Counted from the stretch's first letter, positions 34,129-45,032 are shown. The stretch is 64,000 nt of DNA from Labia minor (GCA_963082975.1 OY720347.1:10770225-10834224), one strand, 5' to 3'. The notes: generated by a model not told the origin, from the sequence alone. A program made the numbers and translations.

Positions 34129-34682
34129 ACTATCTCGCCACGTATTAATGGTTCCTGGATCATTTTCACTAAGGTTTAGAAAAATGTGTGTGTGTGTGTT
34201 TTGTGTGTATGTGTGTATGTATGTATGTATGTATATAGACAAGATTACCCAAAAACGGTTTGAGCTAGAATCATGAAATTTGGTATACGGGCATTATTCA
34301 AAAGTGGTAATTTTCTATCAACTTTTGAGAAATGTAGCTCAACTAGAAGAAGATCATTACCTACCACGTTTTCATTTTTTTTCCTCTAAATTGACCGTTT
34401 AAATAAAGATATATGTTCGATAGTTTTTCACATGAATAAAAATTGTATAAAACTGTTATATATAGAATTTCAGCTTGAAAGTACCAGAATTAATTTTTTA
34501 ACACTGCAATTCTCACGCGCCAACACGTGACGTGGTGCCATCAATAAATAGCCAAACATGCGTTGGTTTAATAAATATTATTTATTAATTTTAATTTATA
34601 ATTTATAATTAATTAAATTTAATTTAAACATAATATATGTTATTTAATCCAATTGCGGGATAGTCGAGTGGAGACACTCCAG
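34129..34682 (+). mobile_element. HINE-A copy with small 5' deletion
   Basis: ACTATCTCGCCA then a deletion to GGTTCCTGGATCATTTTCAC. A (GT)n/(GTAT)n segment at 34185-34234 and the intact 3' hairpin follow. The 3' flank is CTTATTTTC. Confidence 0.88.
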
Positions 34683-35183
34683 CTTATTTTCTAAGATATT
34701 ATAGTTTAAAGTATAAATACATAATTTATCTGAAATATATTATCTGTCCCAGAAATGTTAAGTTTAACCAACAACCTCATCTATGTTAAGTTTATTTTTT
34801 AATTTTTAATATTTATTAATTGACTTTCAATATATGAAAGAATTACTAGGAGATGATGATGATGATTACCTTTTATTCATTTTGATTTTATTCGGGCTCT
34901 TTAAAGTAGCAAGAGATTTGGCAAATGAAGTGGGTTTATATGTTAGATAGTAGGTTAGAGAGTAGTTTCAGGTGGAATGACTTCTTCTTTTTAATTTAGA
35001 ACATTTAAATATGGAAATGTCATTGCTAACTAAATATGATGAAAAACAGTCCAATCATCATTTCAATTGTAAATCATCTTTCCACGCTCGAATTTATTTA
35101 ATATTCACGCAAAGCATTTTTTTTTTGTAGAATAAAATGGATATTTTATTCTATACTCAAAAATAGTTGTAATTGTAAATGTT

Positions 35184-35430
35184 TAATAGAATAGTACCGG
35201 GACCCCGAGCCTCTGCTCGGTACTTAAGTTAAAAAAAATGATTCATTATTATTGGATTTGGCTGGTAATATTAATACCTGGGACACCGAGCTCTCGCTCT
35301 ACCCTTTAAAAAATATTGATACACAATTCTTTAATTATTTATTACAATTATTAAATGTTACACATTTGCATCAATCTGATTAAAATGAATGAACTTGTGC
35401 TCCTCAATAATACATAAATATATAATATAT
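35184..35430 (+). mobile_element. Family C fragment
   Basis: GTACCGGGACCCCGAGCCTC with the hairpin CCGAGC-CTCT-GCTCGG, then a spacer with TTGGATTTGGCTGGTAATAT, then ACACCGAGCTCTCGCTCTAC and ATCAATCTGATTAAAATGAA. The order and about 90 bp of the spacer recur inverted at 62560-62660. 34683-35183 before it is AT-rich with nothing recognised. Confidence 0.6.
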
Positions 35431-35574
35431 AGGTACATATATTTTTTTTCTATAGTGTTTTTTTGAAAAACTGTTTAGCGCCCCAAGTGGTTATAAAACA
35501 AACTAAAGACAAAAAAACGTGCTTTGCAGCTTTTCGGAATTAAAAAAGCAAAATTGGCAGTCGTGGGACTGGCC

Positions 35575-36066
35575 GACAGAAGTGAAAACTTCTGCGTAAG
35601 AAATTTTAAAACAGACGAAATTCGCGCTATTTCACGAGAAAGATGAATTTCATATGCATGTATATATATATAACTTATATATTATTTTAAACATATATTT
35701 TAAACAAATTTGTAACTTATATTTATATATATATAAATACACAACTTTGTTTAAAATATTGCAATACGAACTGTTTTATAATTCTTATCTCTAACATAAA
35801 ATATATATTTATTATGTGAAGTTCATTTCGTATAATTTTGATTATATATGTATATATGAAATGAACTTTACATAATAAATATATATTTATATGTTAGAGA
35901 TAATTTATAAAACAGTTCTAATGACAATTCAAATTTCGCGCTCTGTTATAAGAAATTTGAAAGCAGATGGTTTCATGGTGTTGGTCACGATCACGCGAGT
36001 TCTATACTTTTTCCCCATCCCGCAAAAGTGCTCAACGCCGCTAAAGAAGTTTTCACTTCAAAAATT
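35575..36066. mobile_element. Foldback element with nested hairpins
   Basis: Outer ends are AGAAGTGAAAACTTCTGCG (35579-35597) and GAAGTTTTCACTTC (36048-36061). The centre is a long inverted repeat of about 65 bp arms (35768-35834 and 35855-35922, GAACTGTTTTATAA against TTATAAAACAGTTC) with a 20-nt loop. No coding potential. It resembles DNA-transposon-derived foldback repeats, superfamily unknown. The stretch 35455-35574 upstream (GTCGTGGGACTGGCCGAC) may belong to it. Confidence 0.6.
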
Positions 36067-36169
36067 ATTTAATATTTGGAAATATATCTGACTTATAGAA
36101 AAAATGAATATTAATTAAAGAAAGAAATAGTTTTTAAAATATCCTGAATAATATGTAACAATTTTCAAG

Positions 36170-36260
36170 ATAGAAATTTATTACAATATTACAATTATTA
36201 ACTGTTGCATCATTGCATCAATCTGATTAAAATGAATGGAACTTCGGGTACTCAATAATA
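36170..36260 (+). mobile_element. Family C fragment
   Basis: TTACAATTATTAACTGTTGC and CATCAATCTGATTAAAATGA match 35340-35395. 36261-36450 is A/T-rich with nothing recognised. Confidence 0.55.
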
Positions 36261-36454
36261 ATAAATAAAATAATATTAATAAATATATTGAATAATATTT
36301 TATTGAAAAAATATTAAAACTTATAAAACTATCTAAAACTTTATTAATAAAAGAACAATGAATAAATAAATATAGAATAGTAATTTATTAAAAAGTAAAC
36401 AATAGATAAAAAGAAAAAAAAATAACAAAATCATTATTTTCATTTTTAAATAAC

Positions 36455-36530
36455 GATTCACCCGGCGAGTTTCGAACCGACGAAATCCACTCGTTAAAAC
36501 ATCAGTCCAACCGCTGGACTATATGTATTT
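36455..36530 (-). repeat. tRNA-like segment
   Basis: The minus strand reads TAGTCCAGCGGTTGGACTGA, with a paired D-arm-like GTCC...GGAC, and the B-box-like CGGTTCGAAACTCG. T-arm pairing is poor and the acceptor ends do not pair, so a SINE head or tRNA pseudogene is more likely than a tRNA gene. Confidence 0.45.
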
Positions 36531-36549
36531 AGATAAAAAATTGTCATTT

Positions 36550-36795
36550 TTTTACTGTCTTAGCAGGCAGTATTAAAAATTTTGACGTTTTCCATATAAT
36601 ATATAATTTTCAATTAAGAAATTAATAATGAAGCTGTATGTTTCAAGAGATATCATCAATAAAACTTAATTTTTCTTTATAAATACTATATCTAGTGTGA
36701 ATTTGAAAAAAATCGTTAGAGCGGTTTTTGAGAACCATGATATATAGATAAATACATATATACAATTTTAGCTAGCATAATAAGATAAGATAATC
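36550..36795 (+). mobile_element. Family D copy
   Basis: TTTTCTTTATAAATACTATA, GTGTGAATTTGAAAAA, ATCGTTAGAGCGGTTTTTGA and an end TTTTAGCTAGCATAATAAG. It is the clearest forward copy of this family. The 5' part ACTGTCTTAGCAGGCAGT (36557-36574) is an imperfect hairpin that may be its start. Confidence 0.6.
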
Positions 36796-37141
36796 CTCCT
36801 GAATACAATTAAATACTCTCAAGAAGATTGAATTAATTTTTATTATTAAATATCATTACTAATATAATTTATTTAATTTATAGAATTTTATCTACATATG
36901 ATGATTATTCTAAATCCAAATGGGATAAAAAAAGTGTTAATCCTCTCTCAAAGCTTATCAATGTAAATTGAATGAAAACTCTTGGAACAATGATTATTTG
37001 AACAGTTAGAAAAGTTTTTTTTTTCTTTTTTAAATGATTTACATTTTCTAAAAATTCTAAATAGTCACTGACATTTTAATTATTATTATTATGATTATTA
37101 TTATTTATTAACGATTATTAATATTAGTAGTAATAGTATTG

Positions 37142-37437
37142 AAGGCGCCATTGGGTATGTGGGTAGAGAGAGAGAGAGAGAGAGCGAACCTGCCTCACAT
37201 TCACATGGTCCCGGGTTTAAATCCCGGGCCTGGCAAGGGAATTTCCCTAGCTGGGGTCCATGGGGCGGAGTCAACCCAGCCTCCGGGAACAATATTGGGG
37301 AAAAGCTACTTGATAGCGCCTCCGATCAAGAAAATCAAGATAAAGGTTGAGAGGACCCGTTCTACTGATCATAGGACACCTCATTGATATAACCGGCTTG
37401 ATAGGCGTTGTCCTTGCGTAGGACGTACAAAGTCAGA
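37142..37437 (+). mobile_element. SINE family S1 with internal (GA)n expansion
   Basis: Head GGCGCCATTGGGTATGTGGG is followed by an (AG)n run at 37165-37183 that replaces part of the tRNA-like region. Then come the B-box GGGTTTAAATCC, body and 3' end GTAGGACGTACAAAGTCAG. Close in sequence to the copy at 23656. 36796-37141 before it is AT-rich. Confidence 0.85.
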
Positions 37438-37739
37438 ATAGTAGTAGTAGTAGTAGTATTTTATTCAATTTAAATATATTCATATTTAAATCAATTAAAT
37501 AAAGGGAATGGATTGTAAATAAATATTTTTTAAAATTTTTGACTAAATATACATATTATATATATATGGTCTAGTGTCAGAATTAAATTGCACTGATTTA
37601 TTTTTTGAAACATTCCCAAAAGATGATAACCCAAATGGGGAATATTTTCTTATGAACCAAATGCTAATTTCTAATATCCAATTAAGAAAACCACGACTAT
37701 TCTATATATTTCCAAATAACTAATAATTCACTTGCTAGT

Positions 37740-38140
37740 CATTGATTAAATTGCATCAATATTGAAGAATAGGAAGGATTCCGTTGCAGTGAAGTGGTTA
37801 TGGGGAGGGTGGGGGGGAAGAAAGAGACTCCCGCTAGCCAGAAATGATCGCCTCTAGGGCGGCTCTCTAATTTGTTTTTCGGAAAATTACAAAAAAGGTT
37901 AACAGAAAACGAGAGATAAAAAAACAACAACCTATCAAGTGATTGTCTTACAAACAAACCCCCTCCCCCCTCCCTCCTCTTTGCCATCCAACCACTCTAA
38001 CCAACTAACCCTTCTATTTAAGTTGTCCTGGGATCAATTTCAAGAGAATGGCCTTTTGCCCCTTATTAAGAAGGGATGCCAATTAAAACATTTACTTTTC
38101 ACACCTTTTCTATTCTTATTAAGATAATTATCTACCACCC
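37740..38140. other. Large GC-richer non-repeat block
   Basis: Contains GGGGAGGGTGGGGGGGAAG, GATCGCCTCTAGGGCGGC, a C-rich CCCCCTCCCCCCTCCCTCC and the 42-bp motif shared with 26717-26759. Open frames are short and lack domains. It is a candidate conserved non-coding block, function unproven. Confidence 0.35.
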
Positions 38141-38445
38141 CTGACGATGATGGCACAAGCCAAAACATTCAAACGCCAGATCACAATCAACCAAAATAAA
38201 ACATATCCATTATTATAACAGGAATAATTATTAAATAACGGAATCCTAAATTTACAAAAAAAAAGTTCAAATTTTATCTTAAATTTAATTTAATCTAAAT
38301 CTCTGTATTATTTAGATATTTTAATTATCTTTGATAATTGTCAATATATTAATTTTAAAATAATTTTATTAAATTAAATTATAAGGTCATTAGAAAAATT
38401 AGAAATATATAAAATGATAATAATTTAATGATCTAAGAAATAATG

Positions 38446-38955
38446 TTTTAGAATTTGAAAATGTAGAAAAATTTAAATACTTAGGTTCTGTAATAACGAA
38501 GGATAATAGTTTTCGAGAAGAATTTAAATCGAGATTGCAGTTAGGTTATCATGCAGTAAAGAGGCTTATCAAAGGGGATAAAAATTAAAATATATAAAAC
38601 AATTATTTTGCCGGTTGTATTATATAGGTGTGAGGCATGGTCTATGACTTTAGGAAACGAGAGTAGATTTATAGTATTTGAAAATAGAACTCTTCGCAGC
38701 ATTTATGGGACATAGAAGGATGAGATCACGGACACTGCATAACGAGGAATTGCATGATCTCTATGCATCGCCAGATATAGTTAGAATTATAAAATCGAGA
38801 AGGCTGCGATGGGCAGGACACGTGGCTAGAATGGGAGAGGGTAGGGGTTGGAGGGTTGAATAGGGATACTTGGAGAAGTGTGGTTGCTGCGGCCAAAAAC
38901 TTTAGAGTTCATTAGAACCATAGAGATAAATATTTAGAAGAAATAATGTTTGAAA
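38446..38955 (+). pseudogene. LINE C-terminal fragment
   Basis: Frame-shifted segments read FENVEKFKYLGSVITKDNS, then LRRLRWAGHVARMGEGRGW-like residues and DTWRSVVAAAKNF, followed by CATAGAGATAAATA. It overlaps the homologous RT fragment at 13992-14448 (KLKYLGSVIT) and extends to the 3' end. Multiple stops. 38141-38445 is AT-rich with nothing recognised. Confidence 0.82.
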
Positions 38956-39179
38956 AAAATTAATTAATTATTTATGTAATAGCAGTAACCTTGAATAATT
39001 ATTTCAAATTATTAAAAAAAAAAATAATAATATATTAATAACTAAAAGTCAACAGATCTTAAAAGAAAATTTTGAGAGAATATCGTAATAATTTATTGTT
39101 GGTAATTTTTAATAAATATCAGGAATTTAAATGTGTTCTTGAAGACATAAATAATTTTCAATTTATTATTACTATTTGG

Positions 39180-39470
39180 ATTAGGAGGCAGCTAGCCGAG
39201 AGTGTAGGGTAGCAATTTTCTACACAAGAGAAGTCGGCGTTCAATTCCAACTAAGAACAAATTTTTCTAATAAAATTCAATTTAACATCAGCTGCCTCCG
39301 GCTCCAGGAACTATCAGTTCCTAGTTCTATAAATGTGGAAGGCAACGGGAAATCACCGCATTAATATTCCCAAGGAAAATCATCATGGCTGAGCAGCTTC
39401 TAAGGCTATCCTAGTCATGATGATAGCCAAACTCAGAAAGGGAGACGGCACCTTAAGAAGAAAGAAGATT
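39180..39470 (+). mobile_element. tRNA-derived SINE, family S2
   Basis: Head GGCAGCTAGCCGAGAGTGTA (A-box-like) and B-box CGTTCAATTCC, then AACTAAGAACAAATTTTTC, CAGCTGCCTCCGGCTCC and a body with GGCAACGGGAAATCACCGC. A related copy lies at 40090-40275 in reverse. 39471-40089 between is AT-rich with nothing recognised. Confidence 0.7.
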
Positions 39471-40089
39471 ACTATTTGTGATAAAAGTTTATCATTTACT
39501 CTTATTTATTTATTTTAAATATTGATTTCAAATATTTTTTAAATGATGATGATGAACTTGGGTAGATTCGGTCCTTGGAAAATAATTTAAATCTCATTAA
39601 TAAAATAATACCAATATAATATATATAATATATCCTAATAATAAGTATTTTAATTATTTTTTATTTAAATATTATATTTATTGGTTGACTTTTTAAATAT
39701 ATGGTGGCCAACAAAAAGAGTTTGTATAAATTGGTGAGAGAGAAAAAAAATAAATAAAAAATCAATAAGATAAGTTATGATTATAATATTATTATACTAT
39801 ATATATGGATTATAATGTAGAAATACTGGAAATGATAATGTTTCCCTTAAACCTAATATATATATGTTGTATAGAAAAATTATAATATATAATTATAGAG
39901 GCATAAAATTAATATAATAACAATAATAAAATTTAATTATATTTTTGTATAAATTATTTATTATATATATTCTTAATTTTGTTGTAAATATATCTAATAT
40001 ATAATTAATTAATCTTAGAATAATGATATTCGAAATTAATTTTTGTTTTTTTATTTTTGATTTTGAATTTATTTGTTTAATGTAACTTT

Positions 40090-40275
40090 TCTCCGAGACG
40101 TGGATGTTCTTAGTTAAGTCGAAGCCCCCCAACACGACAAGGTGACATCCATGGTGGGGCTTGCCGGAGGCAGCTGATGTTATAAATTAAATTGAAAATT
40201 TTTGTTCTTAGTTGGAATCGAACTCCGACTTCTTGCGTGGAAAGTTGGTATCCTACGCTCTCGGCTATCCTGCCC
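40090..40275 (-). mobile_element. SINE family S2
   Basis: The minus strand reads GGCAGGATAGCCGAGAGCGT, B-box GGAGTTCGATTCC, AACTAAGAACAAAAATTTTC and CAGCTGCCTCCGGCAAGCCC. The tail differs from the copy at 39180: CTTGTCGTGTTGGGGGGC. A copy of GACGTGGATG/CATCCACGTC brackets the unit. Confidence 0.7.
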
Positions 40276-40630
40276 ATCCACGTCTCGGAGATGAGACTAG
40301 CAATCTACTCAAGAGACGCAAATCACAATTGCTCAAAGAACCACACACAGCCTCGAAAATTGGAATGATTAACACATTGACGACACGGCAATGAACCTAT
40401 TACGACAAATGGGTTAAGATTCGCCGTAAAAATGGAACGAACACGTAGGAAGAGCCAACGCGGAAGGGCTCTTGAGAATATAGCCCGGGATGGAAGGCCA
40501 GCAACACAAGAGACCAAGCCACCGAAAAAATGGGCTGACTGCTGGGCGTACTCTTCCCAAAAAAGACTTGAGGATAGTGAAGAAGAACAGGCCTTAGGCC
40601 TATAATAGAAGAAGAAGAAGAAGAACTTTT
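40276..40630 (+). pseudogene. Second LINE 3' end, (GAA)n tail
   Basis: The plus strand reads ARDGRPATQETKPPKKWADC, then WAYSSQKRLEDSEEEQAL, stops and ends in (AGA)n at 40608-40624. The RPA...KPPKRW-type ending is common at the C-terminus of insect LINE ORF2 proteins. It is a different LINE from the one at 38446. Confidence 0.55.
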
Positions 40631-40714
40631 CTCAACATTTTTGGACCAAAGTAAAGCCGACTATTAATTTTAACAGATAAAAATTGCATGATAATCCCTA
40701 ATATAAGGTAGGTA

Positions 40715-41595
40715 CACTTGGTGATACTTATTGAGTTGAGTTGAGCCATATTGAAAAATCGAGTTTTAGAACCTGATCACAAAATCATCTTACTTTTTTT
40801 TTTAGAACCATATTGAAATAAGTTGACCTGTGGCCAGGTCCGAACCGACCGACGGTTTGAAGTAAACAATAGAATAGAAACAATTTCAAATAATTTTAAT
40901 ATATCTATTAATGTAATAAAAAACAGATATGAATACATAAATAATAAATATAAACATTTTTAATTTTATTTTATTTATAATATATATGTAAGACCAGGCT
41001 GTGACGTCATGAATGGCTGGATGACGTCATATAATTTTAAATCAAGAAAAAACTAATAAATATGATTTTCCCGAGGATAAAACCAATACAAAGTGTATGA
41101 TTCCTGGTGATATATAAAAAAATCTCCTCATGTGAAATTTGGTGTGAAAATAACCCTTCCCTTCCTATCGTCGATCGCTAATACTACCACTTCCGGTTTC
41201 CGGATTTGCACCAAAAGTTGATCAATTCATCCCACTGATGCATTAACTAAATATACCAAATTTCATCAAAATCGGTTGAGCCGTTCAGGCTGTACACATC
41301 TATACGGACGGACGGACAGACATCATGCTAAAAATACTTTTTTCTGTTTAGAAAATGCATGATTCGTGGAGATATGTAAAAATCTCCACATGTGAAATTT
41401 GGTGTGAAAACAATACCTCCCTTACTATCGTCGGTCGGTAAAAAGCCTGATCGCAAAATCATCTTACCTTTTTTTTTAGAAAAAATTGAAAATGATTTCG
41501 CCCACCAAAAATAACTATCGCACCCCAAAAGCGTATAGTCTAATAATCGCCCACTTTAAAATGTCGATCATCCAGGTTGAGAATCACTATTTTAA
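40715..41595. mobile_element. hAT-type element interrupted by HINE-B
   Basis: The left part (40715-40818) has CACTTGGTGATACTTA and a unit AACCTGATCACAAAATCATC plus T run. The right part (41440-41595) repeats GCCTGATCGCAAAATCATC plus T run and ends GGTTGAGAATCACTA. The unit is therefore tandemly repeated and HINE-B sits inside the second unit. Relative: 26197-26395. Confidence 0.6.
40819..41439 (-). mobile_element. HINE-B copy, near full length
   Basis: Reverse orientation: begins TAAGTTGACCTGTGGCCAGG (3' hairpin), inner repeat ACCGACCGACG, paired TGACGTCAT sites, CTTCCGGTTTCCGG, GACGGACGGACAGAC, and ends CTATCGTCGGTCGGT before an A run. It is a reference copy for the family. Confidence 0.92.
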
Positions 41596-42730
41596 TGTAT
41601 AGTATAGAAATGTATTATGATTTGATTATATATATTTTTTCTTAAAGTCGAGTGTAAATCTAATAAAGAGGAAAGCATGAATCTGTTAATAAAAAAAAAA
41701 AAAATAAATAAAATAACTTTCTGCACCATTACAAAAAATTGAATTATGTTTAAAATTTTCTAGACTTTTTGAATATTTTTTAAAATTAAATATATATATA
41801 TATGTATTATCTATTGAAAGTGTAAATTGACATATAGTTAAATAATCAAATATAAAATTACCAGGTTACAAAATAAGCATTCATTTAAAATTAATCTAAT
41901 TTAATAAAAAAAAGTATGTATTCTATTGCACATCGTTTCAGGTACGGAATTTACCTAAAAATCACAAATAGAGACTAAAAGATTACTGTCTGAAAACCAA
42001 AAAATGGCTGACTAAAATTAATAATTAATAATATTTTTTTTTTTTTTGGCTAAATGGAATGATTAGATAAAGATAAGATGCCTTCCTAATTAACAGTTAT
42101 ACGTTTATATTGTTTAAGTCATCTCTTTAAAATTGTCACTTCCTTCTCAGTTTTTTTTATACCTAATTCATATTTATTTTTGAATAATTTAAATTTTTTA
42201 AAATTTATATTCAGACATGGAAAACTTTCCAATACTTTGTTTTCTTAATTCTTAATGAATTTCAAATAATAATTCAAATATATATTTCATAAATATTTCA
42301 TCCAAGTCATTTTGATCTCGATTACAAAATATGAAGCAGTCTCTAAAAAGCAAGTCACTTATTAAAACTAGTAGTTATAAAGTAAGTGCTATACCTTATA
42401 AATAAATAGTAAGCGATTAGGATTATTATTTGAACAGCTGAAGGGTAGCCAGAGAGTGAATGATAAATAGTCACAGAAGAAGCAAATGAAACGTTCTACT
42501 ATTTGTTTTAGTTTTGAACTGTCATTAATTAATTTACCCTCCCATCCCCATCCCAACCCAATCCAATTTGAAAAAAAAAAAACAATTTTAAATTAATTAA
42601 ATTATTCTGATTTTTAAGTAAATTATTTACAATTTATATATAATTTTTTCTTTCATTTTGTTTTAAATTAAAATATTTTAAATTTTTTATTTATAAAATT
42701 TTATTATTTTTTTTTTCTTCTAAGAATAAT
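41596..42730. other. AT-rich DNA with a GC-richer patch 42420-42565
   Basis: The patch lies about 2 kb downstream of the atonal-family gene and includes the E-box CAGCTG (42436-42441). It is not repeated in the window and could be a regulatory block. The remainder has no recognised content. Confidence 0.35.
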
Positions 42731-43777
42731 GTAATGGCACCAATAGATGACATTTTAAGCGCTCTTGTCGCTATTTTCTTTTATAAAACTGAAACTATAC
42801 GTCTCACAAAAAAAATCTTTTGGTTATTATAAAGCTTATCTTACCTTTTATCACCAGGATAAATATTTTAAACTTTTATATGAGTTTAAGAGGAAATATA
42901 ATTTTTTTTTAAAGTAATCAAATGGCACCTATAGATGACACCAAAAATTTTGGTGGAACCTAATGATGACAATTATGGAACCCAAAGATGACATCTACTT
43001 TTTTTCACTTCGCTTGCTCTCTTTATCTTCAACTTATTTATTTACAAAGTAAAACATCTTTCCAACACCTTGTTGCTGTTTTAACTTTAGTTATAATAAA
43101 AAAATCAGGTTTCATATAATGATACATTAGATATATTTATTGGGATTGATTTTATTTTTAGCTGATTATTATAAATAAAATAAAAAATTGATTTTAAACA
43201 AATCTTTTTTTAATTATGCATTTTTATTTATACATTGAGAACAGAGTAATTTAAAAAAATTTTCAAAAAAATAGTGTTTGAAGTTCTGGAACAGAAAAAA
43301 ATTTTCTGACAATGAAAAACCTAAAGATAAAACACAGTGTCACCTTTATTCAGACATGCAACTTGGTTGAATTATATAAAATTATCTCCTCTTTACAGCT
43401 ATTAATATAATAGACAATTTTTTTAAAAACTTACTTATAGCTGACATTGCTGTCATCTATAGGAAAAAATTAAGTCTATTTTATAATGTAGTTATTAAAT
43501 TCTTGATAAATATGAAAATAAAAATATAAAATACTAATTAAGAACATTACTTCCCTTAAAGTTATCTTTAAGATTTGTTGAAAAAATGAATTGTTGACGA
43601 TCCGGTCTGCTTTTCAAGTTAAAAGAAAAAAAATAGGGCGACTTATTGTATTGTTGTAGGATATCTCAGGTGGTGGAAAAACAAAACTATCATTTAAAAA
43701 AAAAATTCCGCGTATGTTTTAAAATTTGCTTATTTTTTTAGTTTAAATTCAAAAGTGTCATCTATAGGTGCCATTAC
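42731..43777. mobile_element. TIR element with repeated subterminal motif
   Basis: Ends GTAATGGCACCAATAGATGA (42731) and its complement TCTATAGGTGCCATTAC (43761-43777) form TIRs of about 25 bp. The motif GGCACCTATAGATGACA also recurs inside at 42923-42940, in decayed form at 42955-42970 and 42977-42994, and inverted at 43451-43463. No transposase frame is visible in the 1,047 bp. Multiple subterminal copies of a TIR motif are typical of transposase binding-site arrays; the superfamily is not assignable. Confidence 0.7.
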
Positions 43778-44041
43778 CTTAAGATTTTAATATTTTAAAA
43801 ATATGTTGAAAATAATATTAATCTAAATAATCTAAATGAATTAATTAAATAGGTAGGTAGATATATATATAAAAAAACACAGTTTATATATTTTTAAAAT
43901 TAATTTATTTGTAATTTTATCGTTGGAATTTGTCTACAAATAAAATATGATTTTTTCTTTACTGTAAATATGTAAACATATACAAAAATACAATAAAAAT
44001 TTTCAAAATATTAAATTTAAATTTACCATTTCAATGATAAC

Positions 44042-44048
44042 ATTATTA

Positions 44049-44081
<33 letters not shown>

Positions 44082-44101
44082 TATATATATATATATATAT
44101 C
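44042..44101. repeat. (AAT)n then (AT)n microsatellite
   Basis: AATAATAAT run followed by a TA dinucleotide run, between the TIR element and the atonal-family 3' region. 43778-44041 is AT-rich with nothing recognised. Confidence 0.95.
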
Positions 44102-44227
44102 GTATTGTGTATAATAAAAGGTACAATTGTGTATAAATATTGAGCAAATGAAAGAGGATATTTGTATTTTAATTATTTTATACCTTATATCATTCTTTTG
44201 TCTATCTTTATAAATATAAATATATAA

Positions 44228-44233
44228 TTTTAT
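44228..44233 (-). terminator. Possible polyadenylation signal of the atonal-family gene
   Basis: TTTATT on the plus strand gives AATAAA on the minus strand about 370 bp after the stop codon. AT-rich DNA makes chance hexamers common. Confidence 0.25.
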
Positions 44234-44384
44234 TACAATAAATGTGTTATTTTTAATAAATATTTACAAAAATTATATCTATAATATTCTCAATAATTAA
44301 TTACATAGTTTACAAAATTGTATAAATACAAAAAGAAGGAACTTGATAAATAAATATTCAACATTGGAACGGGGAGGAGAGGGT

Positions 44385-44454
44385 TTAACACGTTCCCGCC
44401 GGCATGTACCACCGGTGGCTCATGCCGCCACATAAAATAACGGGAACTTATTAA
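44385..44454. repeat. Compound GC-rich palindrome between two TTAA sites
   Basis: Outer arms GTTCCCG (44392-44398) and CGGGAAC (44441-44447) enclose arms GGCATG (44401-44406) and CATGCC (44421-44426), which enclose CCACCGGTGG (44409-44418). TTAA occurs at 44385-44388 and 44451-44454. It lies in the presumed 3' UTR of the atonal-family gene and may be a tiny TTAA-type (piggyBac-like) element remnant or an RNA hairpin. Confidence 0.6.
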
Positions 44455-44603
44455 ATAAAGTTCCAAATGGGGTTGTTAAGGACGGACACACCATGGAACC
44501 CTGAACAAATCACAGCACTCATTTGGGTCCAGTTCCATTGTTTGTGGGGGAGGGGGGTTTAGGAACTTGACTTGAACTGGAGCCGGCAGTGCTTACTTGA
44601 CAG

Positions 44604-45032
44604 TCAATCCCGCTCGAGGAGATCGCAGAGGGCCGAGATGTACGTTTGTGCCATTTGAAGCGTTTCAAATTTGCTGAGTTTTCGATCGTTGCCGAGGGAA
44701 GGGACGACTTCTCGGAGACGATCAAAGGCATCATTCAAGGAATTCATTCGTCGACGTTCCCGGGCGTTGGCTGCTAATCGCCGACGTCGCATCACTTCTA
44801 ACGTTGCAATCGCCGATGGACATTTGCCACTGCCAGATGACATTTTTGGCGGACTAGCAACCGGAACTTGCGCCTGTTCCTTTGCATAGGGAACATAACC
44901 GTCGTCGGAATAATAAACATGCGGCTGATACAGAGAATGTTGACCACCCGAGTAGAGGCTGTCCGGCGATGATGCTGGGCTAAGGAAACCATCGGAGGTG
45001 CCGCCGGACGTAAACATCAAAGAGGAAGACAT
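44604..45032 (-). CDS. ato: Atonal-family bHLH transcription factor
   Basis: A single-exon gene for a proneural bHLH factor that binds E-boxes as a heterodimer with Daughterless-type partners and specifies sense-organ precursors. The C-terminal 61 residues form the bHLH domain: basic [20 protein letters not shown], helix 1 [12 protein letters not shown], loop GNDRKLSK, and helix 2 [20 protein letters not shown]. The basic-region ANARERRRM and the [20 protein letters not shown] stretch are specific to the Atonal group, as opposed to Scute or Neurogenin. The N-terminal region is Ser/Gly/Tyr-rich and short, giving about 142 residues, far shorter than fly Atonal. The start at 45032 (MSSSLMF) is preferred because an Inr/DPE promoter lies between it and the upstream in-frame ATG at 45131, which would give 175 residues. 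Symbol ato is by family resemblance; cato or amos orthology is not excluded. Confidence 0.9.
   Translation of the reverse strand: MSSSLMFTSGGTSDGFLSPASSPDSLYSGGQHSLYQPHVYYSDDGYVPYAKEQAQVPVASPPKMSSGSGKCPSAIATLEVMRRRRLAANARERRRMNSLNDAFDRLREVVPSLGNDRKLSKFETLQMAQTYISALCDLLERD

Noticed and set aside
36455..36530. Functional tRNA gene
   Set aside because: A and B boxes are recognisable but acceptor and T stems do not pair; a SINE head or relic is more likely.
40212..40517. Small genes in both strands of this interval
   Set aside because: The interval is SINE S2 plus a LINE 3' end with a (GAA)n tail.
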